From a virus: a stretch of 64,000 bases of DNA. The notes under the pieces are model-generated. The model did no database searches. It was not told where the DNA came from and saw only the letters and a list, made by a program, of their open reading frames with translations. The stretch spans positions 1-64,000 of the IMG/VR virus record IMGVR_UViG_3300032288_002265, one strand, 5' to 3'. A program made the position numbers and the translations under genes. This document shows positions 41,466-48,721 of the stretch, piece by piece. The first letter of the stretch is position 1. Every line of letters begins with the position of its first letter.

Positions 41466-42442
41466 AGTCTCGTGACGATTTCTCCCGGCCCGAACCACTC
41501 ACCCTGGCGCGACCAACGAACAGCGTCGGTATTGCCATCGATGACCCGGATGGTCGGGAGATTGAGCTTGTTGGCGATGGCACGGACGATCGACTCATCG
41601 TTCGTCCCTTCCACGATGTTCCAGATCTCGTCCATCACCCACGAGAGGTACACCTCGCGGGCTCTGCCGTGCTTCGCGTAGAACCGCTTCGAGTTCCAGA
41701 GGTGGAACGCAGTCTTGTTCTTCACGGGATGATCAGCGGCAATGTCGAGCGTGGTGATCTTACCCACGCGCTTTTTCATCACTGCGGCGAGCATTGGGAG
41801 CGAATACTGCTCGGCAAACACCATCTCGGTGATCGGCAGGTCGCGGCCTGATCCCTTGATCAGAACCTTGTGCGCGGCTGTCACCCCCTTGATTGACCCA
41901 CGGATCATCAGGGACTCCGCAAGGTGGCGGTATTCCTCCAGGATCTCCTGGTCGTTGAAGCCCAGTATCGCCGTGTTGAGCGGTGAGACGCATGGAAGTT
42001 CTGTAGTCTTGATGATGTCTTCAGCTTCAGACCATAGGCTATTCCAGGCATATACTTCCCAGTGGCGCGGCTCGTCATGCAGCACGTTCACGTCGTTCCA
42101 CGTCGACGGCCGCTTCCACAGCACTGCATCGAGATCGACGAGGATGCACGGAGCCTTGAGCAGGTTGAGTGCGGCGATCTTACCAGCGGCCCAGTAGGTG
42201 TCCTGATTGATCTTTGGATCGATCCGGAGTCGCAGCACCCCGTCGTAGAGCTTGCTGATGCCGGTCGATTCAGCGAACTCCTGGCCGAGCTCATCGCAGC
42301 ACAGCATGATGGGTCCGATCATGTCTCGATACGCCAGTGCGCTGAGCATCATCGTGGCGATCTCGAAGTCCTCGAGGGGCTTCTTGTAGACCAGGGCGTG
42401 TGCCCCGATTGGGTCTTGGATGTACAGGCTTAATCTATTCAT
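41462..42442 (-). CDS. Glycosyltransferase-like protein (DUF6734-like)
   Basis: 326 residues from the ATG at 42442 (ATGA overlap). The segment YWAAGKIAALNLLKAPCILV followed by DLDAVLWKRP carries a DxD-type metal motif after a hydrophobic strand, typical of GT-A enzymes. Later elements (AILGFNDQEILEEYRHLAES, and AFHLWNSKRFYA with a conserved-looking His) also fit. The acceptor and sugar are unknown. It is placed among replication-side genes rather than tail genes, which could point to modification of DNA bases or of a host molecule. Confidence 0.65.
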   Translation of the reverse strand: MNRLSLYIQDPIGAHALVYKKPLEDFEIATMMLSALAYRDMIGPIMLCCDELGQEFAESTGISKLYDGVLRLRIDPKINQDTYWAAGKIAALNLLKAPCILVDLDAVLWKRPSTWNDVNVLHDEPRHWEVYAWNSLWSEAEDIIKTTELPCVSPLNTAILGFNDQEILEEYRHLAESLMIRGSIKGVTAAHKVLIKGSGRDLPITEMVFAEQYSLPMLAAVMKKRVGKITTLDIAADHPVKNKTAFHLWNSKRFYAKHGRAREVYLSWVMDEIWNIVEGTNDESIVRAIANKLNLPTIRVIDGNTDAVRWSRQGEWFGPGEIVTRL

Positions 42443-42870
42443 TGGAACGAGTTTGGTTTTTCTTTTGCGAGGCGGACGAGATGCGGTTTGAGGCCTGGAG
42501 ATGGTTTGATCTTCAGCACGAACTGCGGGGGCTGAAACACCTTGAACTCTCCGACTCCTTGTCGCCCTGCGCGGAAAGTTGCGTGAATGGTGCCGATTCC
42601 AGGGAGCGCGACTCGCTCTCCGTTGGCGATCTTCGAGAAGATCCAGGCGATGTAAGCCCGGGTGATCTTCGCAGGCTTGTTGCATGGGCTTTTCTTGGCG
42701 TACCCGTAGACCTCGTGCGCGAAGTCAGTGTGGGTGTTGAGCCGATTGTTGTAGGAACCTTTCCGCAGCAGCCGCTTGGGATAGGCACTGCGAGCAGACG
42801 AACTGGTTGAGCTCGGAGTCGAACCACTTGTGGGGTCCGTCGGATTCACAGAGGTAGCATCGTTGTTCAT
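42439..42870 (-). CDS. HU/IHF-like DNA-binding protein
   Basis: 143 residues. The core (about 65-120) is KITRAYIAWIFSKIANGERVALPGIGTIHATFR, the strand-turn start of the HU arm region, after a Ser/Thr-rich N-terminus of about 30 residues. HU-like proteins bend DNA and help replication and recombination. No ATG exists after the overlap, so the start must lie inside the preceding Cys-rich gene, giving 146 bp of dual coding. Confidence 0.65.
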   Translation of the reverse strand: MNNDATSVNPTDPTSGSTPSSTSSSARSAYPKRLLRKGSYNNRLNTHTDFAHEVYGYAKKSPCNKPAKITRAYIAWIFSKIANGERVALPGIGTIHATFRAGRQGVGEFKVFQPPQFVLKIKPSPGLKPHLVRLAKEKPNSFQ

Positions 42871-42916
42871 TCCTGTTTTTGGGTGGGACGTATCTGATGG
42901 AAGTCTTCGGTTTCAT
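42725..42916 (-). CDS. Small zinc-ribbon-like protein
   Basis: 63 residues, ATGA overlap with DnaB. Two CxxC pairs (CYLC near residue 20 and CSQC near 42) separated by about 18 residues are a clear zinc-binding layout. The C-terminal two thirds are overlapped by the HU-like gene in another frame. Perhaps a DNA- or RNA-binding factor linked to the helicase. Confidence 0.55.
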   Translation of the reverse strand: MKPKTSIRYVPPKNRNEQRCYLCESDGPHKWFDSELNQFVCSQCLSQAAAAERFLQQSAQHPH

Positions 42917-44226
42917 TCGTCGATGGGACTGATTCCCGTGAATCTACAGAACTGGCCCTCGTACCAGAGCTTCACGATTCCGCACTCACCGTCGCGTTGC
43001 TTCGCGATGATGAGCTTCGCCTCCCCTCGAGGCTCTCCCCGGTTCCTGTCGAGTAGGCACACAGTGTCGGCATCGCGCTCGATCTGTCCGGATTCGGCCA
43101 GGTCGCTGAGCTTCGGGGTGCGGTTTTTCTCCTTTTCCGATTCGCGGTTGATCTGCGCGAGGCAGACCATCGCCACATTCGAGGCGACCGCGCAACCCTT
43201 CAGCTTGGTCGACACCTCGCCGACCTCGTAGGTGCGCTTCTCGTGCTTACCAGAGGCTTGGATCTTCTGGAGGTAGTCGATGATCACCAACTTCACCTTG
43301 TGCCGCCGCACAGCCCTGCGGATCGACGCGGTGATGGTTGAGACCGTCCCGCCCGATGACACGTCGAGGAAGTGCAGCGGGGCTCTGGAGATCTTCACGC
43401 CGGCCGCTCCGATCTTCTTGAAGTCGCCCTCATCGAGGTCGGCCGTCTTGATCGTCTGCATGGGCACGCCGGCCACGGTCGACACCAGTCGGCGCATGAG
43501 GGCCTTCTCGCTCATCTCGGCCGTCACGAAGAGCGTGGGGACGCCCTCGTTGACGCACGCCACCTGGGTGATCGACACACCCATCGCGGTCTTGCCGATG
43601 CTGGGACGAGCAGCGACGAGGAAGAGCTCGCCGAACTGGATGCCGTCCGTCATGCGGTCGAGCATCTGGATCCCGGAGGTCACGCCGCTCAGCTTCCCGC
43701 GAGTGGCCCAGCGATCCTGGAGCGCATCGAGGAATCCGGAGACGACCGTCTTCGAGTTCGCGGTCGCCGGCATGACCTCCTGCTCCATCGAGATGCCAGC
43801 CTCGAGTTGAGAGATCGCAGCGTCGACCGGCGTCGATGAGTTTCCTGAGTCGGTCACTAGCCGCTGGCCAGCTTCACGCAGCCTGCGACGAGTGAACGCT
43901 TCGCGAACCCCCTGGACGTGGTAGCTCAGGTTGTGCTCCGAGGGACAGGAGTCCATCGCCTTGCTCCACACCTCGATCGGCATGGGCTTCTTCGAGTACA
44001 CCTTCTTCCATGCTCGGCCCAGCGTGTCCATGCCTGGCTTGCCGCCTTCCTTGAGGATCGCATCAACCAGGTCGAGCGACTCCCTGACCGTGTCGTTTGT
44101 CAGCAGGCCTGCGTGCATCTGGGCGACGGCATCGGCCGCTGTCTCGGTCGATCCGATCAGGCAGGCTCCAAGGATCCCGAGCTCGTCGGACTCCGAGAAA
44201 TACACATCTGTGTTTTCTAAACTCAC
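42913..44226 (-). CDS. dnaB: Replicative DNA helicase, DnaB family
   Basis: 437 residues, GTG start overlapping the loader stop (GTGA). N-terminal helical domain 1-115, linker helix to about 150, then the RecA-type motor: Walker A ARPSIGKT (206-213), TAEMSEK (235-241), Walker B VIIDYLQK (314-321) and the DnaB-type motif LAESGQIERDADTVCLLDRN. It unwinds DNA 5'-3' as a hexamer at the fork. Length is close to the bacterial DnaB (about 470). Encoded with its probable loader. Confidence 0.92.
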   Translation of the reverse strand: MSLENTDVYFSESDELGILGACLIGSTETAADAVAQMHAGLLTNDTVRESLDLVDAILKEGGKPGMDTLGRAWKKVYSKKPMPIEVWSKAMDSCPSEHNLSYHVQGVREAFTRRRLREAGQRLVTDSGNSSTPVDAAISQLEAGISMEQEVMPATANSKTVVSGFLDALQDRWATRGKLSGVTSGIQMLDRMTDGIQFGELFLVAARPSIGKTAMGVSITQVACVNEGVPTLFVTAEMSEKALMRRLVSTVAGVPMQTIKTADLDEGDFKKIGAAGVKISRAPLHFLDVSSGGTVSTITASIRRAVRRHKVKLVIIDYLQKIQASGKHEKRTYEVGEVSTKLKGCAVASNVAMVCLAQINRESEKEKNRTPKLSDLAESGQIERDADTVCLLDRNRGEPRGEAKLIIAKQRDGECGIVKLWYEGQFCRFTGISPIDE

Positions 44227-44984
44227 AGCGAGTGTCTCCAGTCGGTTGGATCATTACGCCACTCTTGGCCTGGAGTAATAGGCGGTGGCGGAACCTTTTT
44301 ATCGTTGTCTGGATGAATGCCTGCCCAGTTATTGGCCATAGCACGCTCGATCGCTTTTGGTAATTCGCTGGGGCCGTATTCAGTTTCCCACTTCTTTAGT
44401 GCCGCTGTGAGTCCTGTGACCTTGTAGGACTGACCTTTCTCCTTCTTGTGCTTCAGCCACAGCTTCACTGCAGCAAGGCATTCGATCGTTCGTAGTGCTT
44501 CCGGAAGCTCAACTCCATGAGCAACGAACCAAGGCGAAGGAGGGAGCGAAGCGTCAGCGGAGCCCTGTTCCTTCTTCTCTATCTTCTCTATCTTCTCTTC
44601 TCTATCGGTTAGCCGGTCGGATACCGGAGGGTTAACCGGTCGGTTTCCCTTCGGTTTCTTACCACTCGGTCTACCGCCCTTTTTGCCGTTGTTCCATGCT
44701 GAAATCAGCGAGGCGTTGACCTCTGCCCACCCCCTGGCAACGACGGCATCTCCGTCCACTTCGAGGTATGTTTCGAGCATCGCATCCCACAGGGTTTGTG
44801 GGTCGGTTTCCCACCGGCAAACCGAGGCTAAAACGGTCGGTTTCCATCCGGTAAACCGGTCGGTTTTGCGAGCCTGGCAGTGAGCCCAGAGTCGGAGTAC
44901 GTAGATCGGTGCGACCTCAGTTCCGAGTAGGCGTACAAGAAGCCTGGTTTTCCAGTGATCTAAAAAGTCTGGTTCTACAATCAT
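44223..44984 (-). CDS. Replication initiation / helicase-loading protein
   Basis: 253 residues directly before DnaB (4-bp overlap). Residues 1-95 form a winged-helix-like DNA-binding domain of the type found in phage replisome organisers (VLRLWAHCQARKTDRF...ETDPQTLWDAML). Residues 95-150 are a charged linker (EEKIEKIEKKEQ). The C-terminal 60 residues (AIERAMANNWAGIHPDN) resemble the helicase-interaction end of phage replication proteins (DnaT/lambda P-like). Origin binding and DnaB delivery are inferred. Confidence 0.75.
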   Translation of the reverse strand: MIVEPDFLDHWKTRLLVRLLGTEVAPIYVLRLWAHCQARKTDRFTGWKPTVLASVCRWETDPQTLWDAMLETYLEVDGDAVVARGWAEVNASLISAWNNGKKGGRPSGKKPKGNRPVNPPVSDRLTDREEKIEKIEKKEQGSADASLPPSPWFVAHGVELPEALRTIECLAAVKLWLKHKKEKGQSYKVTGLTAALKKWETEYGPSELPKAIERAMANNWAGIHPDNDKKVPPPPITPGQEWRNDPTDWRHSL

Positions 44985-45000
44985 TCCTCTCCTCCCCCTT

Positions 45001-45038
45001 TATAAAAAGGGATCCACAGTATTAACTCCGTGGACCCC
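45001..45038 (-). terminator. Rho-independent terminator
   Basis: In the leftward RNA, GGGGTCCAC (45038-45030) pairs with GTGGATCCC (45017-45009), a 9-bp stem with a 12-nt loop, followed by TTTTTATA. It lies between the MazG-like gene and the helicase-loader gene, so it should reduce transcription from the recombination genes into the replication genes. Confidence 0.75.
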
Positions 45039-45051
45039 TATTGTATTACCA

Positions 45052-45588
45052 CTAGACTGACAGCGCCTGTCGCTCAGAGGCGAGGTCGCGGGTGTCGGCC
45101 TTGTGGTCCGAGTACTTCTCCGGGTATCGCACTCGCAGCTTTCGGATGTTGGCTGCAAGTACGTTCGTGAACTGGATACCAGAAATGTTGCAAATGCTAT
45201 TAACAAGCTCGAGCATGAGCTGGCAGGTCTGCAAGAAGGCCACTTTGTCGATCTGGCGACCGTAGAAGACGTTCTTCTTGGTCATGTCCAAAAGGTAGGA
45301 GGACTGCTCACAGAGGTTGCAGATGATAACTTCCCGGCCTAGGTGGTTAAAAGACCTGTTGCTGACCGGCTGGAAGTCGACCGGCTCAATGGTGTCCATC
45401 GCAATCGCGATGTACCAGCAGATGTCCCCGAGTTCCTCGGTGAGGTTGCTTTGGTCGGTGAACCCCATGAGCTCGACGGATTCCGTCATCGCGCCCATCG
45501 CGGCGTGCAGCAGTCGATTCTGCTCGCTGCAGGACGACCGAGGAGACTCGGTGCGAACCGCCAGCGGGATGTACTGATTAAACGTCAT
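45052..45588 (-). CDS. MazG-like nucleotide pyrophosphohydrolase
   Basis: 178 residues from the ATG at 45588. MTESVELMG (about 34-42) and NLTEELGDICWYIAIAMD (about 48-65) give the ExxE...ExxD metal cluster of all-alpha NTP pyrophosphatases. These hydrolyse (d)NTPs or related nucleotides, affecting ppGpp or modified nucleotide pools. The C-terminal half is extra and of unknown role. It lies 2 bp after the SSB-like gene and upstream of a terminator. Confidence 0.8.
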   Translation of the reverse strand: MTFNQYIPLAVRTESPRSSCSEQNRLLHAAMGAMTESVELMGFTDQSNLTEELGDICWYIAIAMDTIEPVDFQPVSNRSFNHLGREVIICNLCEQSSYLLDMTKKNVFYGRQIDKVAFLQTCQLMLELVNSICNISGIQFTNVLAANIRKLRVRYPEKYSDHKADTRDLASERQALSV

Positions 45589-45590
45589 AC

Positions 45591-46145
45591 TCAAAAAGGT
45601 ACATCGTCCGAACTGGCGTCGACTTCCTGCGTCACGGTGTTGCCGGACACGGTCCTCGTGCCGCCGGCCTGGACGCCGCTGGCAACCGGGGTCGCCTTGG
45701 CGATGGCCTTGGCCTTCGGACCGAGGCGTGATAGTAGGCTCGAGAGCTTCGAGGCCTCCATCGGCGCAGCGCCACCGCCGCCACCACCGGGAGGATTCAG
45801 CCACGCCACCTTGCACATGGCCTTGCCCTGGTAGGTCTCCATCTCGGTCTGGATGTTGCAGGGGCGACCGAGGAACGTGGTCTTGCCCGCGAACAGAGCG
45901 TTGAGGTCTCCGTCGAATCCGAACACCTCCTTGAGGCGGCGGATGGTGTTGTCGAACGCGCTGTCCGACAGCCACGCCCGATAGACGGCGATCTTGCCCT
46001 TGTCGACGCCCTCGGACACACGCACTGGGATGCGGATGAACGGGGTCTTTTTCTCTCCGCTCTCGCCGAACCATCCCGTTTCACCGGGGTCTTCGACGAT
46101 GCACTCGTAGGAACCTGCGTGTTCGATGTATTTGTTGCTGCTCAT
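45591..46145 (-). CDS. Single-stranded-DNA-binding-like protein (DUF669-like)
   Basis: 184 residues. Beta-rich domain 1-115 (YECIVEDPGETGWFGESGEK then TTFLGRPCNIQTE), a Gly-rich linker (GGGGGG near 118-124), and a C-terminal tail ending DASSDDVPF. An acidic tail ending in D-D-[IV/L]-P-F is the protein-docking tip of bacterial SSB, so this is probably the phage SSB even though the domain is not clearly a classical OB. Encoded with the Sak4-like ATPase as is usual for such pairs. Confidence 0.75.
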   Translation of the reverse strand: MSSNKYIEHAGSYECIVEDPGETGWFGESGEKKTPFIRIPVRVSEGVDKGKIAVYRAWLSDSAFDNTIRRLKEVFGFDGDLNALFAGKTTFLGRPCNIQTEMETYQGKAMCKVAWLNPPGGGGGGAAPMEASKLSSLLSRLGPKAKAIAKATPVASGVQAGGTRTVSGNTVTQEVDASSDDVPF

Positions 46146-46151
46146 GTTGGT

Positions 46152-47036
46152 TTACTGAAGGGTTTCGAGTTTCTGCACAGCGGCCTTGAGGCGGTCAGGA
46201 GGGAGCGTGCCGATCAGAGGCATGGTCTTCTCCCACTGAGCCTTGGCAGCGTCGCTGAGCTTGGCGGTGGCGTACAGCGCGGTGATGCGCTCGCGGAGGG
46301 CGGACGGGCTGTTGGCCTTGATCTCACCGGACAGGCTCTCCCAGTTGAGCGGGATGCTGTCTGGCAGGTTGAGACGGTTCTTCGCGTCCCACGCGGGGCT
46401 CCACTGGGTGTGCAGCACGCGGTCGCCGCCGATGGTCTTCTCTTTCATCGCGCCCTTCTCCTTGGTCTTGAAGACCTCGAAGACGGCGAACAGGCAGGCG
46501 TCGGGCCACTCGCGGAAGATGCCGGTGAACTTCTTGTTCCCCTTCATCTCGTAGCGATCCCACGAGTCGCCACGGGGATCCTGAAACGTGCGGATCTGGA
46601 CGTGCGACAGGATGATGATCCACAGGCGCTGGGCGTGGCGGATCTGGTCGAGCTTGGCGAGCACCGACACGAGCTCCTGCTCGGCGATGGTGTAGCCCTT
46701 CCCGTATCCGTAGTCCTCGATGTTGGCCTTGCCGTCCCGTTTGCAGATGCCGTCGTAGATCATCCGCTCGAGCCAGTCGGCGGTGTCGATGACCAGCGAC
46801 TTGTACTCGCCGGGGTTGGTCGCCAACTCATCGAGGAGGGCGTTGAGCTCCTGAAGGGAGCTTGGGGAGAATCGAGCGACGTGCTCGAGACCGGTCAGAC
46901 CGTCCTCGCTGCAAACGAACAGCGGGTTCGGAGCCTGGGATGCGATCGTCGACTTACCGATACCTTCGGGTCCGGCGATCAGGATGCGGGGAGGGAGCTC
47001 GGCGTCGCCGCGCTTCACTTTAGCTAGGATACTCAT
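46152..47036 (-). CDS. RecA-like recombinase ATPase (Sak4-type)
   Basis: 294 residues from the ATG at 47036. Walker A GPEGIGKS at 22-29, Walker B SLVIDTADW at 80-88, and ILSHVQIRTFQDPRGDSWDR with sensor-type residues (about 140-160). The layout is that of phage Sak4-type single-strand annealing ATPases rather than full RecA. It would work with the SSB-like protein and the exonuclease in recombination or replication restart. Residues after about 210 are a helical tail. Confidence 0.85.
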   Translation of the reverse strand: MSILAKVKRGDAELPPRILIAGPEGIGKSTIASQAPNPLFVCSEDGLTGLEHVARFSPSSLQELNALLDELATNPGEYKSLVIDTADWLERMIYDGICKRDGKANIEDYGYGKGYTIAEQELVSVLAKLDQIRHAQRLWIIILSHVQIRTFQDPRGDSWDRYEMKGNKKFTGIFREWPDACLFAVFEVFKTKEKGAMKEKTIGGDRVLHTQWSPAWDAKNRLNLPDSIPLNWESLSGEIKANSPSALRERITALYATAKLSDAAKAQWEKTMPLIGTLPPDRLKAAVQKLETLQ

Positions 47037-47037
47037 T

Positions 47038-48105
47038 TCAGTTCTGTGTGTTTTTGAGGTGGTTGAAGTAGGCCTCAAGCCCGAGGTGAACCAACGTGCC
47101 CAGACGGAGAGCCTCGGACGCCTCATCGTCTTGGATTTTGCGGACCTGCTCTTCGTAGTGCAGGAAATGGTGGCGGGCGCATCGACGAAGCGACGACGAC
47201 CGCGAATTGGTCAGAAGCTGGCGTTCGCCGTCTGACTGGATCTTGAGCTCGTTGTGAGCGGACTTGGTCTTGGCAAACCGGATGCCATCGACCGAGGCGC
47301 GGCCCGAGCAGAGATCGAAGAACTCGCACGTGCGGTTGTAGGCGTTGCACGCATTCGGATTGCGCGGCCACAACTGCTGCTTGCGGAAGTAGAGGATCTG
47401 CTGGCTCAACTGCCAGGCGTCGCTCATGTACTCCAAGATGTCGGAGTCGAGGCGGGCGATCTCCTTCTGGGCATAGAAGTTGAACGGGTTCTCGCGCAGG
47501 ACTCCCAGCACGCGGGTCTCGAACTCCTCCGGGGTCTCCGGTCGAGTCTGGACGACGTAGCCGGCCTCGGTGTCACCGGTCTCGCGCCACTTCTTGCCGT
47601 CCTTCGTCCGCACACGGTTGCCGTTCGCATCGAGTACGATCTTGGAGCCGGCCTCGTCACGCAGCGGGATCTGCGCCTGGCGTTGACCAGGCTTGCCCAT
47701 CACGTCGTAGATGACGCCACCCACGTCCTGGCCGGTCTGCAACGCGCCCAGGAAGTACTTCGAGACCTGCGTGTCCATGCGAAGCCGGTCCCAGTAGTTG
47801 GACTCCGGAGCCACGTCATCGCTGGTGGTCTTGTGCTCAAGGACGATCAGCTTGCCGTCGGAGCGACGACGAAGCAGGGCGTCCATCTTGCCGGCCTCAG
47901 AGAACGAGCGGCTCGTGCCTTCGGTCTCCGGGTTCAGCAGCGGGAACGCGAACTCGCGCTCTACGTCGACGACCTGGTAGGCGCTCCAGTTGTTGCACCA
48001 CACCGCGTCGTAGACGGTGACCATCGCTCGGGCCTTGGCGACCGAGAACAGATCGTCACTCTTGATTGCGGTCAGTGCGACCGCCAGTTCCTCTCTCATG
48101 CTCAT
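47038..48105 (-). CDS. Cas4/AddB-like PD-(D/E)XK nuclease with permuted motif order
   Basis: 355 residues. The PD-(D/E)XK core is visible as GKMDALL (72-78) and LIVLEHKTT (86-94), with three Cys after it (C253, C260, C266) as in the iron-sulfur Cas4/AddB nucleases. The part that is normally N-terminal, containing the first Cys and the GxxxH motif, is here at the C-terminus: LLTNSRSSSLRRCARHHFLH (C309) and ALRLGTLVHLGLEAY (332-346). The four Cys and all catalytic residues are kept, so it may be active as a circular permutant. DNA-end resection with Sak4 and SSB is the likely role. ATGA overlap with the RusA-like frame. Confidence 0.82.
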   Translation of the reverse strand: MSMREELAVALTAIKSDDLFSVAKARAMVTVYDAVWCNNWSAYQVVDVEREFAFPLLNPETEGTSRSFSEAGKMDALLRRRSDGKLIVLEHKTTSDDVAPESNYWDRLRMDTQVSKYFLGALQTGQDVGGVIYDVMGKPGQRQAQIPLRDEAGSKIVLDANGNRVRTKDGKKWRETGDTEAGYVVQTRPETPEEFETRVLGVLRENPFNFYAQKEIARLDSDILEYMSDAWQLSQQILYFRKQQLWPRNPNACNAYNRTCEFFDLCSGRASVDGIRFAKTKSAHNELKIQSDGERQLLTNSRSSSLRRCARHHFLHYEEQVRKIQDDEASEALRLGTLVHLGLEAYFNHLKNTQN

Positions 48106-48455
48106 GGTAGTATTTCGATTACCGTTTCTTCTTGGTCTTTTTTGCTGACCTTTTCTTGTCGAATTTCGAGCTCGATAAGGTCTGGAGAATCATCCCGCAG
48201 TACGCCCCCATATCGAAGGAGGTCGATGACGTACTTGGGGCAGACGTTGTCGGGGTCGAGGAGCCGGCAGCGCCTGCTCGTAACCACGACTCGAATGCGC
48301 GTTTTGCCTCCTTCTTTTCTCGGTGCCGCTGCCAGTGGTTCATTCCAAACAGCCGGTTGAGGCTGGGCAGTCGGTACTTGAGTGTGATCCTGAGTCCCCC
48401 TGGTGGAATGCCGTTGAAGGAACTCGGCGAGTTGCTCTTCATTCCAGCGGGGCAT
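48102..48455 (-). CDS. RusA-like Holliday-junction resolvase, C-terminal half frame
   Basis: Frame B. The RusA catalytic region is here: RIRVVVTSRRCRLLDPDNVC then KYVIDLLRYGGVLRDDSPDL, with the D-x-DN and DD motifs, followed by ELEIRQEKV. Upstream in the same frame there is an ATG at 48455 without an SD; the product would lack the usual PSxN N-terminus, which lies in another frame (48119-48442). Its stop is overlapped by the start of the nuclease (ATGA). See the finding on a possible frameshift. Confidence 0.7.
   Translation of the reverse strand: MPRWNEEQLAEFLQRHSTRGTQDHTQVPTAQPQPAVWNEPLAAAPRKEGGKTRIRVVVTSRRCRLLDPDNVCPKYVIDLLRYGGVLRDDSPDLIELEIRQEKVSKKDQEETVIEILP
48119..48442 (-). CDS. RusA-like N-terminal half frame
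   Basis: Frame A. It starts at an ATG that overlaps the HTH gene stop (ATGA), the same coupling seen through this operon. Residues 17-50 (LRITLKYRLPSLNRLFG, MNHWQRHREKK) match the N-terminal strand and PSxN motif of RusA resolvases. After about residue 45 this frame becomes Ser/Thr-rich and loses the match, while frame B carries the catalytic motifs. It may be expressed as a frameshift fusion with frame B. Confidence 0.5.
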   Translation of the reverse strand: MKSNSPSSFNGIPPGGLRITLKYRLPSLNRLFGMNHWQRHREKKEAKRAFESWLRAGAAGSSTPTTSAPSTSSTSFDMGAYCGMILQTLSSSKFDKKRSAKKTKKKR

Positions 48456-48642
48456 TGGTGAGTTTGGATAGGACGCTCGGCCAGTGGAATCTGAGGTCTC
48501 GGTTGTTGAGCCTGACAACAGGTATCTTACCCAAGGCTGCGTACTTCCTGACACGTCTCGCGCTGTATCCGATCTTCTCAGAAAGCTCGGATACCGTAAT
48601 CAACCTTTCGGAATCCAGTGGATGTTCAGAGGTTTTTTTCAT
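48439..48642 (-). CDS. MerR/excisionase-like HTH regulator
   Basis: 67 residues from the ATG at 48642 (an ATG at 48657 is inside the upstream repeats). ITVSELSEKIGYSARRVRKY and a following wing (GKIPVVRLNNRDLRF) is a winged HTH like MerR or phage excisionases. It heads the leftward recombination/replication genes. Four 11-bp repeats immediately upstream would suit cooperative or autoregulatory binding by this protein. Confidence 0.7.
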   Translation of the reverse strand: MKKTSEHPLDSERLITVSELSEKIGYSARRVRKYAALGKIPVVRLNNRDLRFHWPSVLSKLTNAPLE

Positions 48643-48652
48643 GCAGCAAATA

Positions 48653-48696
48653 TGCACTCAATGTGCTCTCAAGCTGCACTCAAGGTGCGTTCAGGG
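48653..48696. repeat. Four tandem 11-bp repeats upstream of HTH gene
   Basis: TGCACTCAATG, TGCTCTCAAGC, TGCACTCAAGG and TGCGTTCAGGG in direct tandem, period exactly 11 bp (one helical turn). They end 11 bp before the chosen ATG of the HTH gene and lie in the short gap after the large terminase gene. A regulator-binding array is likely. Confidence 0.7.
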
Positions 48697-48721
48697 TCAA
48701 ATGAAATTTCAAAAAAAAAGA

